From contig CP000053.1 of assembly GCA_000012145.1 (NCBI GenBank), forward strand, positions 1,302,001 through 1,366,000: DNA of 64,000 nt, given 5' to 3'. Below the pieces are notes generated by a model. The model was not told where the DNA came from. It did not search any database and saw only the letters and a list, made by a program, of their open reading frames with translations. Both the position numbers and the translations under genes were made by a program. This document shows positions 30,949 to 40,061 of the stretch, one piece after another (within the stretch, counting starts at the first letter, position 1; the number at the start of each line of letters is the position of its first letter). This stretch comes from Rickettsia felis URRWXCal2. GTDB taxonomy: Bacteria; Pseudomonadota; Alphaproteobacteria; Rickettsiales; Rickettsiaceae.

Positions 30949-32886
30949 ATGTATCAAAATCTTGCCATAATGATTATCATGTTACCGCTTGCATCTAGCG
31001 TAATAAACGGGTTATTCTTAAAAGTAATAGATACAAAATTAGCTCAAATAATTGCAACCGGCTTCTTATCTTTATCTGCCTTATTCTCATTAGTAATATT
31101 TTGTGATGCGGGTCTAGACGGGAATATAATCCATATTAAATTATTACCATGGATTGAGGTTGGAAATTTTAAAGTAAATTGGTCGATTTATATCGATCAG
31201 CTCACTAGCATAATGTTTATAGCCGTAACATGGGTGTCAAGCGTCGTGCATATTTACTCGCTTGGCTATATGGCGGAGGATAAGGGGATTATACGTTTCT
31301 TGTCTTTTCTTTCGTTATTCACGTTCTTTATGTTAATGCTAGTATCCGCAGATAATTTTTTACAATTATTTTTCGGCTGGGAGGGCGTCGGGGTTTGTTC
31401 ATATTTACTAATCGGATTTTGGTATTCAAAAGAATCCGCCAATAAAGCAGCGATTAAAGCTTTTATAACTAATAGAGCCAGCGATTTTGCCTTTATCTTA
31501 GGCATAATAACGATTATTGTTTATTGTGGTTCGGCAAATTACAAAGATGTATTTTCATCTGCAGAGTTATTATCTAATACAAAAATATTTTTACAATTTT
31601 CTATTCTAGATGTTATTTGCTTGTTATTATTCATCGGCTGTATGGGTAAATCTGCACAGATTGGTTTACATGTATGGCTGCCTGATGCGATGGAAGGACC
31701 GACTCCGGTATCTGCACTTATTCATGCGGCAACCATGGTAACGGCAGGAGTATTCTTAGTAGCACGCTGCTCGTATTTGTTTGAATATAGCCCTTTAGTT
31801 CTACAGTTTATTACAATAATAGGTGGTGTTACTTGTCTTTTTGCCGCAAGCATTGCTATTATGCAAAGCGATATCAAAAAGATTATTGCTTATTCTACCT
31901 GTAGCCAGCTTGGTTATATGTTTATGGCTTGCGGGGTATCTGCCTATAATAGCGGGATATTTCACTTAGTAACTCATGCCTTTTTTAAAGCCTTATTATT
32001 CTTATCAGCCGGCAGTATAATACATGCAGTTCATGAGCAGGATATTTTTAAAATGGGTGATTTAAGAAATAAAATGCCGGTAACTTACGGAAATTCCTTA
32101 ATCGGCTCACTTGCATTGATAGGTATTTATCCTTTGGCAGGGTTTTACTCTAAAGATTCGATTTTAGAAGCAGCCTATAGTAGCGGCTCGTTTATGTTCA
32201 TTTTTGGGATAGCGGCAGCAATACTTACTGCTATTTATTCAATGAAGATTATTATGCTTGTGTTCTATGGTAAAACTAAGCTAGAAAAAGATGTTTTTGA
32301 GCATGCCCATGAACCGGCTAAAATAATGAATACCCCCCTTATATTGCTTGTCGCTGGGAGCTTTTTTAGCGGTATGATCGGTTATTATTTACTTTCTATG
32401 GACAAACCAAACGGCTATTTCCATGAAAGTCTATTTAATTTACATATTTATAAACTACTAATTAGCCACCCGCCTTTATATATTAAGCTACTACCTATGG
32501 CAGTTGGCATAATGGGGATTGTTATCGGGATTTGCGTATATAACTCAAGTACTATTATGTCATTCCGGCCTTCTTCTATGTCATTCCCGCGAAAGCGGGA
32601 ATCCAGTAAACCGTTTAATTTAGTTTACAATATATTACACAATAAATATTACTTCGACGAAATATATAATTTCTTAATTGTAAAACCTATTAACTGTTTA
32701 GCTTCTTTATTTTATCTTGGCGATCAGAAAATAATCGATCGTTTTGGACCAAACGGTTTTTCACGAGTCGTTAATTGCTTTAGCGTTCTTACCGGTAAAA
32801 CACAAACAGGATATGTTTTTAATTATGCTTTGTATATTGTATCGTTTATTGTTGTTGTAATTAGCGTCTTCGTTTGGAAAGGTTAG
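30949..32886 (+). CDS. nuoL: NADH-quinone oxidoreductase subunit L
   Basis: Distal proton-pumping subunit of complex I with about 14-16 membrane helices and a lateral helix. Family motifs: [60 protein letters not shown] and [11 protein letters not shown]. It is 645 residues long, including about 17 extra residues at 536-553 ([10 protein letters not shown] core) read from a family B half palindrome, just before the C-terminal anchor. The normal frame resumes at [20 protein letters not shown]. It starts one base after nuoK. Confidence 0.96.
   Translation: MYQNLAIMIIMLPLASSVINGLFLKVIDTKLAQIIATGFLSLSALFSLVIFCDAGLDGNIIHIKLLPWIEVGNFKVNWSIYIDQLTSIMFIAVTWVSSVVHIYSLGYMAEDKGIIRFLSFLSLFTFFMLMLVSADNFLQLFFGWEGVGVCSYLLIGFWYSKESANKAAIKAFITNRASDFAFILGIITIIVYCGSANYKDVFSSAELLSNTKIFLQFSILDVICLLLFIGCMGKSAQIGLHVWLPDAMEGPTPVSALIHAATMVTAGVFLVARCSYLFEYSPLVLQFITIIGGVTCLFAASIAIMQSDIKKIIAYSTCSQLGYMFMACGVSAYNSGIFHLVTHAFFKALLFLSAGSIIHAVHEQDIFKMGDLRNKMPVTYGNSLIGSLALIGIYPLAGFYSKDSILEAAYSSGSFMFIFGIAAAILTAIYSMKIIMLVFYGKTKLEKDVFEHAHEPAKIMNTPLILLVAGSFFSGMIGYYLLSMDKPNGYFHESLFNLHIYKLLISHPPLYIKLLPMAVGIMGIVIGICVYNSSTIMSFRPSSMSFPRKRESSKPFNLVYNILHNKYYFDEIYNFLIVKPINCLASLFYLGDQKIIDRFGPNGFSRVVNCFSVLTGKTQTGYVFNYALYIVSFIVVVISVFVWKG
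32556..32611 (+). repeat. Family B half palindrome translated inside nuoL
   Basis: ATGTCATTCCGGCC is followed by a second ATGTCATTCCCGCGAAAGCG GGAATCCAG start, so the left arm is partly duplicated and the right arm is missing. The frame read here (SFPRKRESS) differs from those used in ugd and dnaE. Confidence 0.85.
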
Positions 32887-32911
32887 TATACTTGGCATTA
32901 AAAACTAAAAC

Positions 32912-33008
32912 CGTCATTGCGAGGAAAATTACGAAGTAATTGACGAAGCAATCTCAGAAGTATTATTTCATGAGATTGCCGTGCGGTCTTCGACCGCTCG
33001 CAATGACG
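32912..33008. repeat. Family A palindrome between nuoL and nuoM
   Basis: It begins CGTCATTGCGAGGAAAATTA, has AGCAATCTCAGAAG / ATGAGATTGCCGTG in the centre and ends TCGACCGCTCGCAATGACG. Confidence 0.92.
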
Positions 33009-33036
33009 GAAGAAACCCATAAAATCTTAAAATAAC

Positions 33037-34518
33037 ATGTTAGAATTACCTATTATATCTATCAGTATTTTCCTGCCGCTAATAAGCGTGTTATATATTT
33101 TGCTGTTTATTAGTCAAAGTAAAAAGGCAGATAAAGCGATATATGTAATGTATGTTGCAGTACTTAGTTCTGTTTTAACATTCATCTCAACTATTTATAT
33201 TTTAATAGAGTTTGACTCCTCAAACCCCGCTTATCAATTTATTGAACGCTACGCTTGGCTTGATAAAATCGGGCTTGAATTTCATGTTGGTGTTGACGGT
33301 ATATCGATATTTTTTGTGGCTCTAACTTCTTTTCTTACTCTTATTTGTATAATCGGAAGCTTATTTACCGTTAAAAAATATATTAAAGAATATTTAGTAT
33401 GTTTTTTATTAATGGAGTCTTTTTGTATAGGAGCATTTACCTCAGTAAATTTATTATTATTCTATCTCTTTTTTGAAGCAATATTAGTGCCGATGTATAT
33501 TATTATCGGTGTATGGGGCGGCGAAAATAGAATATATGCAGCTCTTAAATTCTTCTTATATACTTTCTTCGGCTCGGTATTTTTTCTACTTTCATTAATA
33601 TATATTTATAGCAAAATTCATAATTTTGATTTAACCTATATTCCTGAACTTACCGGTAATATTCCATTATTTACTCAGCAAATTTTATGGTGGGCTATCT
33701 TTATTGCTTTTGCCGTTAAAATTCCTATAATTCCGTTTCATACTTGGTTACCCGATGCACACGTACAAGCTCCAACCAGCGGCTCTGTTATACTTGCCGG
33801 TATCTTGCTAAAATTCGGCGGCTACGGTTTTTTAAGAGTATTACTACCGCTATTTTCGAGTGTATCACAAGAATTTGCAATTTACGTAATTTACCTTAGC
33901 GTTATTGCAATAATATATGCGTCCCTTGTTGCTCTTGCTCAAAAAGATATGAAGAAGATGATAGCATATTCATCAATTGCACATATGGGATATGTTACGA
34001 TAGGTATTTTTAGCTTTACTGAAGCCGGAGTTAGCGGAGCAATATTTCAGATGCTTAGCCACGGTGTGATTTCTTCATGCTTATTCTTAATAGTCGGTAC
34101 TTTGTACGAAAGATTACACACTAAAGAAATAGCCAAATACGGCGGTGTAGCAAGTAAAATGCCTGTGCTTGCCACATTTTTTATGATTGCAATGCTTGGT
34201 TCTGTTGGGCTACCCGGAACTAGCGGATTTATCGGAGAATTTTTAAGCTTGCTTGGGATTTATAAGGTGAACGTAATAGCAACCTTTATAGCGGCTCTCG
34301 GCATAATCCTTGGGGCAGTTTATATGCTGAAATTATATAAAGAAGTTATGCTTGGTGAAATTACCAATAAAGAAATTATGCATTTCAGAGATTTATATAA
34401 ATATGAAATAATCTCAATAGCCCCTTTAATATTATTGATTATTTACTTTGGTCTAATGCCCAGTTCTATTTTAAACGTATTTCGTTTATCGGTAGAAAGT
34501 TTGTTGGTAAAATTTTGA
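33037..34518 (+). CDS. nuoM: NADH-quinone oxidoreductase subunit M
   Basis: Antiporter-like membrane subunit of complex I, 493 residues, about 14 helices. Key motifs: FFEAILVPMYIIIGVWGGEN (the conserved membrane Glu), IPFHTWLPDAHVQAPTSGSV and AYSSIAHMGYVTIGIFS. The start is the ATG at 33037, 29 bases after the family A palindrome. Rickettsia nuoN is not adjacent here. Confidence 0.97.
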   Translation: MLELPIISISIFLPLISVLYILLFISQSKKADKAIYVMYVAVLSSVLTFISTIYILIEFDSSNPAYQFIERYAWLDKIGLEFHVGVDGISIFFVALTSFLTLICIIGSLFTVKKYIKEYLVCFLLMESFCIGAFTSVNLLLFYLFFEAILVPMYIIIGVWGGENRIYAALKFFLYTFFGSVFFLLSLIYIYSKIHNFDLTYIPELTGNIPLFTQQILWWAIFIAFAVKIPIIPFHTWLPDAHVQAPTSGSVILAGILLKFGGYGFLRVLLPLFSSVSQEFAIYVIYLSVIAIIYASLVALAQKDMKKMIAYSSIAHMGYVTIGIFSFTEAGVSGAIFQMLSHGVISSCLFLIVGTLYERLHTKEIAKYGGVASKMPVLATFFMIAMLGSVGLPGTSGFIGEFLSLLGIYKVNVIATFIAALGIILGAVYMLKLYKEVMLGEITNKEIMHFRDLYKYEIISIAPLILLIIYFGLMPSSILNVFRLSVESLLVKF

Positions 34519-34534
34519 TAACCTATATAATAAT

Positions 34535-34636
34535 CGTCATTGCGAGGAAATTACGAAGTAATTGACGAAGCAATCTCAGAAGTTTGTTATTATTTCATGA
34601 GATTGCCACGCAGCCCTACGGCTGCTCGCAATGACG
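34535..34636. repeat. Family A palindrome between nuoM and ccmA
   Basis: It begins CGTCATTGCGAGGAAATTAC and ends GGCTGCTCGCAATGACG. The ccmA reading frame is open upstream through it (from 34540), which would add about 46 repeat-derived residues if an upstream start were used. Confidence 0.92.
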
Positions 34637-34677
34637 ATCTTCAGTATCCGCACGACGGGAAAACATGGCAAAAGAAA

Positions 34678-35265
34678 ATGCTATCACTTCATCAATTACA
34701 ATTTAATATAGAACAAAGAAATTTATTTAATCTAAATATTACTTTTCTTCCTTCTTCTATCACCTATATAAAAGGAGCTAATGGCTCTGGTAAAAGCTCG
34801 CTACTGCGAATGATATCAGGAATTATGCAACCAAATAGCGGTAATATCTACTATAAAAATAATAATATCAACAATATCCCTAAACCTTACTGCACTTATA
34901 TCGGTCATAATTTGGGACTAAAACTTGAAATGACTGTTTTGGAGAATCTAAAATTTTGGTCGGAAATTTATAATTCTAGCGAAACTCTATACGCCGCTAT
35001 TCATTACTTTAAATTACAAGATTTATTAGATGAAAAATGCTATAGTTTATCTAGCGGAATGCAGAAAGTCGTAGCCGCAGCAAGACTTATTGCCTGCCAA
35101 TCTGACTTATGGCTACTTGATGAAGTTGAAACTAATTTAAGCAAAGAAAATAGAGATTTGCTAAATAATTTAATTGTTATGAAAGCAAATAGCGGAGGTA
35201 TTGTCCTTCTATCCTCTCATCTAGAAAGTTCTATAAAATCCGCACAGATATTGCAGCTTGTTTAA
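34678..35265 (+). CDS. ccmA: Cytochrome c biogenesis heme exporter ATPase CcmA
   Basis: ATP-binding subunit of the CcmABCD complex that releases holo-CcmE during c-type cytochrome maturation. The 195-residue protein has Walker A GANGSGKS (33-40), the ABC signature LSSGMQK (124-130) and Walker B LWLLDE (144-149). The ATG at 34678 gives the family length; the longer frame starting at 34540 is translated repeat sequence. It ends tail-to-tail with the broken membrane-protein gene on the other strand. Confidence 0.9.
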   Translation: MLSLHQLQFNIEQRNLFNLNITFLPSSITYIKGANGSGKSSLLRMISGIMQPNSGNIYYKNNNINNIPKPYCTYIGHNLGLKLEMTVLENLKFWSEIYNSSETLYAAIHYFKLQDLLDEKCYSLSSGMQKVVAAARLIACQSDLWLLDEVETNLSKENRDLLNNLIVMKANSGGIVLLSSHLESSIKSAQILQLV

Positions 35266-35647
35266 TTATTATTGTTTTGCGTATTTTTATAAATCTTCCA
35301 ATGTACAATAAAAAATATAAGACTAACTATAATCCAAATTGAACAATTAATTATTGTACTTACAGCACGTGCTTTAGTAACTTCTATATATTCATTTCTA
35401 TAACTAATTCTCTTTTCTTCTAGCTCTTTTAGAGGCAAAACTCTTAATTGTTCATATAAAAATCCTTATCATATGATTTTAGCTTTAAATATTGCTCATT
35501 AGTACTATATTTTATGAGTTCTTCTTTATTAGTATATTCCGGTAGGAATAATGTAATGAATGCATTAAATGTAATAGAGAGCGTTATCAATAAAACTATA
35601 GTAGTAACAAAGCAAACTACCATACTATAAATCTGTTTTATAAACAT
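35262..35647 (-). pseudogene. Small two-TM membrane protein, frameshifted
   Basis: The first 67 codons encode MFIKQIYSMVVCFVTTIVLL, a membrane helix, then a polar segment (TNKEELIKYSTNEQYLKL). After KDF the frame ends at MNN. In the next frame the protein carries on as LYEQLRVLPLKELEEKRISY, EYIEVTKARAVSTIINCSIW and a second membrane helix (IIVSLIFFIVHWKIYK) to a TAA at 35262-35264. Adding one T to the T5 run near 35463-35467 joins them into 128 residues with a helix at each end and a charged loop. I do not recognise the family. It is antisense and adjacent to ccmA, and precedes nuoI. Confidence 0.7.
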
Positions 35648-35686
35648 AATTTCTCAGTATAAATGAACAGTCGATAAGCGAGTATA

Positions 35687-36166
35687 TTACCTATACTCGT
35701 AATCCTTATGTAATTTACTAGCTAGTGCCTGCTCCCATCTATCGCCATTTTGCAGTAATCTTTCTTTATCATAAATAAGTGCCGTATGAGTTAGGCTTGC
35801 AAACTCGAAATTAGGACCTTCAACTATCGCATCTACAGGGCAAGCTTCTTGGCATAACCCGCAATAAATACATTTTGTCATGTCTATATCATAACGAGTG
35901 GTACGTCTACTGCCGTCATCTCGTTCGTCCGCTTCAATCACTATCGCTTGTGCCGGACAAATTGCCTCACAAAGCTTGCAAGCAATACAACGTTCTTCAC
36001 CGTTTTCATAGCGACGCAGTGCATGCTCGCCCTTAAATCTAGGGCTAACAGGGCTTTTTTCATAAGGATAATTTATGGTAACTTTGGGCTTAAAGAAATA
36101 CTTTAAAGTCAAAGCCATTCCCCTTACTATCTCATATAGAAAAAATGATTTTAAATAGTTTATCAT
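35687..36166 (-). CDS. nuoI: NADH-quinone oxidoreductase subunit I
   Basis: Peripheral-arm subunit carrying two [4Fe-4S] clusters (N6a/N6b) that pass electrons toward quinone. The 159-residue protein has the two motifs [12 protein letters not shown] (Cys60, 63, 66, 70) and [12 protein letters not shown] (Cys99, 102, 105, 109), and an N-terminal amphipathic helix ([20 protein letters not shown]). It follows nuoH and nuoG on the minus strand. Confidence 0.97.
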   Translation of the reverse strand: MINYLKSFFLYEIVRGMALTLKYFFKPKVTINYPYEKSPVSPRFKGEHALRRYENGEERCIACKLCEAICPAQAIVIEADERDDGSRRTTRYDIDMTKCIYCGLCQEACPVDAIVEGPNFEFASLTHTALIYDKERLLQNGDRWEQALASKLHKDYEYR

Positions 36167-36208
36167 AAAAATTATATATTAAAGGTCGATGGCATTATTG
36201 CAGCTTCT

Positions 36209-36343
36209 ATGTCATTCCTGCGAAAGCAGGAATCCACAAAAATAACATATAGTGGCGGTACAAAAATTATATATTTAACAAAATAAACATATAAAAACTT
36301 GTTTTTATATGTTTTGCTGGATTCCTGCTTTCGCAGGAATGAC
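36209..36343. repeat. Family B palindrome between nuoI and nuoH
   Basis: The arms ATGTCATTCCTGCGAAAGCA and TGCTTTCGCAGGAATGAC are inverted copies. The interior differs from other copies and has its own inverted repeat (CATATAAAAAC / GTTTTTATATG). Confidence 0.92.
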
Positions 36344-36351
36344 AAGGATAT

Positions 36352-37371
36352 CTAAACATTCGACAAATTATCTGTATAAACAAGCACGCTCGACACTAAC
36401 ACCACCCAAAATAAAGTTAGAGGTAAAAATACTTTCCACCCCAAACGCATTAGTTGGTCATAACGATATCTCGGCAAAGTCGCTCTAATCCATAAAAAGC
36501 AGAATAATAAGAATCCGACCTTAAATACAAACCAAAAGAACCCTGGAATAAAATCTAACCACGATATATTAAAGGGCGGTAAGTAACCTCCTAAAAAGAA
36601 AGTCGTAGTCATTGCACTAACTAATATCATATTAGCATATTCACCTAGAAAAAATAAAGCAAATCCCATAGAGGAATATTCAACATTATAGCCGGCTACT
36701 AATTCCGATTCTGCTTCAGGTAAATCAAAAGGCAATCTATTTGTTTCGGCAAGCACCGAGATAAAAAATACGACACCCATAGGTAGTAGCATTAAATCAA
36801 TCCACCATGGCATCGTTCTTTGGGCTTCAATAATCCCACTTAAATTGAGAGTACCGGTAGTAAGTAGCACGGTAATAATAACCAGCCCCATCGATACTTC
36901 ATAAGAAATCATTTGAGCAGATGAACGTATAGCTCCTAAAAAAGCATATTTTGAATTACTTGCCCAGCCGGCAATAATAATGCCGTAAACGCTTAAAGAG
37001 GATATAGCAAGAATATATAAAACACCGACATTAATATCTGCAAGAACTACACCCTTTGCAAAAGGTATAACTGCCCAGCCGATTAAACTTAATATAAAAG
37101 TTATCATCGGTGCTAAAATAAATAATATTTTATCGGAATTGGTTGGAATTATCGGCTCTTTGAATAAAAGCTTAACCGCATCAGCAATAGGTTGCAAAAG
37201 CCCGAACGGTCCAACGACATTCGGTCCACGTCGTAGCTGCATTAATCCAATAACACGACGTTCTGCATATGTTAAATACGCAACGCATAAAATTAAAGGT
37301 ATAGTGATCGCCACCACCTTTAGAGCGATGATAATTAACGGAAAAATATATTCAAAAAAGAGTTCTGTCAT
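36352..37371 (-). CDS. nuoH: NADH-quinone oxidoreductase subunit H
   Basis: Heel subunit of the complex I membrane arm, forming the quinone site. The 339-residue protein has about eight helices with [51 protein letters not shown] and [20 protein letters not shown], all diagnostic. It is between nuoG and nuoI, with palindromes on both sides. Confidence 0.98.
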   Translation of the reverse strand: MTELFFEYIFPLIIIALKVVAITIPLILCVAYLTYAERRVIGLMQLRRGPNVVGPFGLLQPIADAVKLLFKEPIIPTNSDKILFILAPMITFILSLIGWAVIPFAKGVVLADINVGVLYILAISSLSVYGIIIAGWASNSKYAFLGAIRSSAQMISYEVSMGLVIITVLLTTGTLNLSGIIEAQRTMPWWIDLMLLPMGVVFFISVLAETNRLPFDLPEAESELVAGYNVEYSSMGFALFFLGEYANMILVSAMTTTFFLGGYLPPFNISWLDFIPGFFWFVFKVGFLLFCFLWIRATLPRYRYDQLMRLGWKVFLPLTLFWVVLVSSVLVYTDNLSNV

Positions 37372-37395
37372 AATGTTATTTAATTGTCATACAAC

Positions 37396-37494
37396 CGTCA
37401 TTGCGAGGAGATGCGAAGCATCGACGCGGCAATCTCAGGACTTTGGCACGAGATTGCTTCGTCGAATTACTTTGTAATTCTTCTCGCAATGACG
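37396..37494. repeat. Family A palindrome between nuoH and nuoG
   Basis: It begins CGTCATTGCGAGGAGATGCG, has GCAATCTCAGGA / ACGAGATTGCTTCG in the centre and ends ATTCTTCTCGCAATGACG. Confidence 0.92.
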
Positions 37495-37539
37495 GTTTAG
37501 GTATCCACGCTCTTTGCGTTTGCTTGCAATGACGACTCT

Positions 37540-39570
37540 TCATGCCGCCCTCTCATTTCTCTTTTCCTTAGCCTCTACACACTTAGCCATAGTAACCGAG
37601 TTTTTACTAATTACATCAGTCATATAATAATTAATAGGTCCCATAGTTATAGGCTCTTTTGATAACTTATCTTTAAAGCTAAATTTAGCAAATTTACTCT
37701 CTACAATTTTATCAATATTAGCAAATATCTTATATTCTTTAGCAAGCCTTACTCTTACTTCTTGCAAATTATCCATCCCGATATCTATTTTTAGAGAACC
37801 GGCAAGCTCTTTAATAATTTCTATATCTTCTTTAGCTACGCCCACAGGTGCTACTGCTTTTTCTGCTATTTGAGGTCTTCCTTCTAAATTTACGTAAATT
37901 CCGCTCTGCTCGGTATAAGCTGCCGCAGGTAAAATTACATCAGCATTCGCAGCACCTGAATCCCCATGATGTCCTTGATATATTATAAAAGCCGATTTTA
38001 GCTTATCAAATGGGAGTTCATCAGCTCCAAGTAGGTAAGTGAGTTCTAACTCTTCAAGCTTAATAGGAGTATTAAAACCGATGTCAAGACCGCCGACTAT
38101 AGAAGCGTGATTATGCAGCATATTAAAGCCTTGAAAGTCATCACGCATAATATTATATTCAGCCACTATCTTATGAATAAGCGACAATATAGCATATCCG
38201 TCATCTCTTGCATATACGCCGTCACCTACTATAATCATCGGATATTTTGCTGCTTTTAAGGCTTTCGTAAACTCATGAGTACCAATAGCTAGCTCCTCAA
38301 TAATCTTAATATCACTTCCTAAATCCTGAATTCTATAAGTTTGGTTATGTCCTTCACCTATTCTTGCCACTTTTAATGAGCCTGCACGCACTCTTTGCCC
38401 TATTCGGCTATTTAATACTGGAGCTATCTGCCTTAGATTTGCTCCGATTAGTAAACATAAATCAGCCTTTTCTACACCGGCAATAGTTGTATTAAATAAG
38501 TAGTTTCCTCGCTGCGTGGTATCAAATTTATAATCAAACTGATTAACGCTATAATTATTAGAACCAAGCTTTTGCAGTAATGTTTTTAGCATGAACATTG
38601 CTTCAACAGACACAAGAGAACCGGCAATAGCAGCAATTTTCTCTGGTTTTACGGATTTAATTTTATCTGCTATCGTCTTTAAAGCTTCGCTCCAACTAGC
38701 CTCTACTAACTTACCGTTTTTTCTGATATAAGGGAGATCTAAGCGTTGATATTTCAAACCGTCATAACTAAAACGATTTTTATCAGAAAGCCATTCCTCA
38801 TTTATTTCTTCATTAACACGAGGTAATATTCTCATTACCTCATCGCCTCTACTATCTATACGAATATTAGAGCCTTCCGCATCATGCACACCAATACTAG
38901 CGGTATGTTTTAATTCCCATTTACGTGCTTTAAAGGCATAAGGCTTAGAATTCAAAGCACCAACCGGACAAATATCGATCATATTACCGGACATCTCGGA
39001 ATCGAGTGTTTGCTCTAAATATGAAGTTACCTCCATATGCTCACCTCGATGGATAGCTCCCATTTCCTCTATCCCGGCTATATCATTGGCGAACCTAATA
39101 CATCTAGTGCATTGTATGCATCTAGTCATCGCTGTTTTAATCAACGGCCCCATATATTTATCTTTGATAGATCTCTTATTTTCATGAAATCTATTAGTAC
39201 CTTTACCGTATCTAAAAGCCTGATCCTGTAAATCACACTCACCGCCCTGATCACAAATAGGGCAATCTAGAGGATGATTAATAAGTAAAAACTCCATCAC
39301 CCCTTCACGTGCTTTTTTCACCATAGGCGTATCAGTGTGAATAACCATACCGTTACTTACCGGCATTGCACAAGAAGCTATAGGCTTTGGTGATTTTTCC
39401 ATTTCAACCAAACACATACGGCAATTACCGGCGATTTTTAGACGCTCATGATAACAAAAATGCGGGATTTCTTTGCCTGCTTGTGTGCAAGCTTGATAAA
39501 CGGTGCTACCTTCTGATACTTCTATTTCAGAGCCGTCTATATTCAGCTTTATCATTTTTACTTTATCCAA
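37540..39570 (-). CDS. nuoG: NADH-quinone oxidoreductase subunit G
   Basis: Largest peripheral-arm subunit of complex I. The N-terminal [2Fe-2S] motif is CYHERLKIAGNCRMCLVEME, followed by HxxxCxxCxxxxxC (HPLDCPICDQGGECDLQDQ) and CIQCTRCIRFANDIAG. The C-terminal molybdopterin oxidoreductase-like domain (about 220-640) is catalytically inert in complex I. The 676-residue length is normal for alphaproteobacteria. Its ATG overlaps the end of the upstream small membrane protein gene by 13 bases. Confidence 0.97.
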   Translation of the reverse strand: MDKVKMIKLNIDGSEIEVSEGSTVYQACTQAGKEIPHFCYHERLKIAGNCRMCLVEMEKSPKPIASCAMPVSNGMVIHTDTPMVKKAREGVMEFLLINHPLDCPICDQGGECDLQDQAFRYGKGTNRFHENKRSIKDKYMGPLIKTAMTRCIQCTRCIRFANDIAGIEEMGAIHRGEHMEVTSYLEQTLDSEMSGNMIDICPVGALNSKPYAFKARKWELKHTASIGVHDAEGSNIRIDSRGDEVMRILPRVNEEINEEWLSDKNRFSYDGLKYQRLDLPYIRKNGKLVEASWSEALKTIADKIKSVKPEKIAAIAGSLVSVEAMFMLKTLLQKLGSNNYSVNQFDYKFDTTQRGNYLFNTTIAGVEKADLCLLIGANLRQIAPVLNSRIGQRVRAGSLKVARIGEGHNQTYRIQDLGSDIKIIEELAIGTHEFTKALKAAKYPMIIVGDGVYARDDGYAILSLIHKIVAEYNIMRDDFQGFNMLHNHASIVGGLDIGFNTPIKLEELELTYLLGADELPFDKLKSAFIIYQGHHGDSGAANADVILPAAAYTEQSGIYVNLEGRPQIAEKAVAPVGVAKEDIEIIKELAGSLKIDIGMDNLQEVRVRLAKEYKIFANIDKIVESKFAKFSFKDKLSKEPITMGPINYYMTDVISKNSVTMAKCVEAKEKRNERAA

Positions 39571-39902
39571 TAAGTCATAGGGTTTGGGTATGCCTGATCC
39601 TCTATCATATATTTAAAACCGATGACAATACGAAGTATATACCAAATAGCTAAGGCAAAATCTAATACTATCCAAATATCTGTAAAACATATAACCCATC
39701 CAATCGCTGCAAAGCAAAAAGTACGGAATAGAAATACGTAATGGCTAGCAGCAAAATTATCGGCTTTGTCTTTATTAATATAAGCAAAAACTACCCCAAT
39801 TAGAGGCAATGGCGGTGCTACTACCCCGCATAAATATAATATATATACTACAATTAAGTTTTTCTTACCGCTCTCGGTATATTCTTTAAGATGTTTGTCC
39901 AT
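39558..39902 (-). CDS. DUF4870/Tic20-like small membrane protein
   Basis: The ATG at 39902 gives MDKHLKEYTESGKKNLIVVY and 114 residues; the longer frame to 39956 runs into repeat sequence. Three hydrophobic segments follow, the second (AASHYVFLFRTFCFAAIGWV) with the HY/F.R pattern of DUF4870-like proteins, ending AYPNPMTYWIK. Function unknown. It overlaps nuoG by 13 bases and would be co-transcribed with it. Confidence 0.75.
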   Translation of the reverse strand: MDKHLKEYTESGKKNLIVVYILYLCGVVAPPLPLIGVVFAYINKDKADNFAASHYVFLFRTFCFAAIGWVICFTDIWIVLDFALAIWYILRIVIGFKYMIEDQAYPNPMTYWIK

Positions 39903-39956
39903 ATTTTTATTTACCTCTTTATGTCGTGCCACGTAGCATTGTTGCATGGATACCAA

Positions 39957-40050
39957 GTCATCATTGCGAGCAGTCGTAGGCTGCGTGGCAATCTCGTCAA
40001 ATATCCTGAGATTGCTTCGTCAATTACTTCGTAATTTCCTCGCAATGACG
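39957..40050. repeat. Family A palindrome between acnA and the small membrane protein gene
   Basis: It begins AGTCATCATTGCGAGCAGTC, contains GGCAATCTCGTC / CTGAGATTGCTTCG and ends TTCCTCGCAATGACG. A family G arm fragment (GCATTGTTGCATGGATACC) precedes it at 39936. Confidence 0.9.
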
Positions 40051-40061
40051 ATATGACAAAA

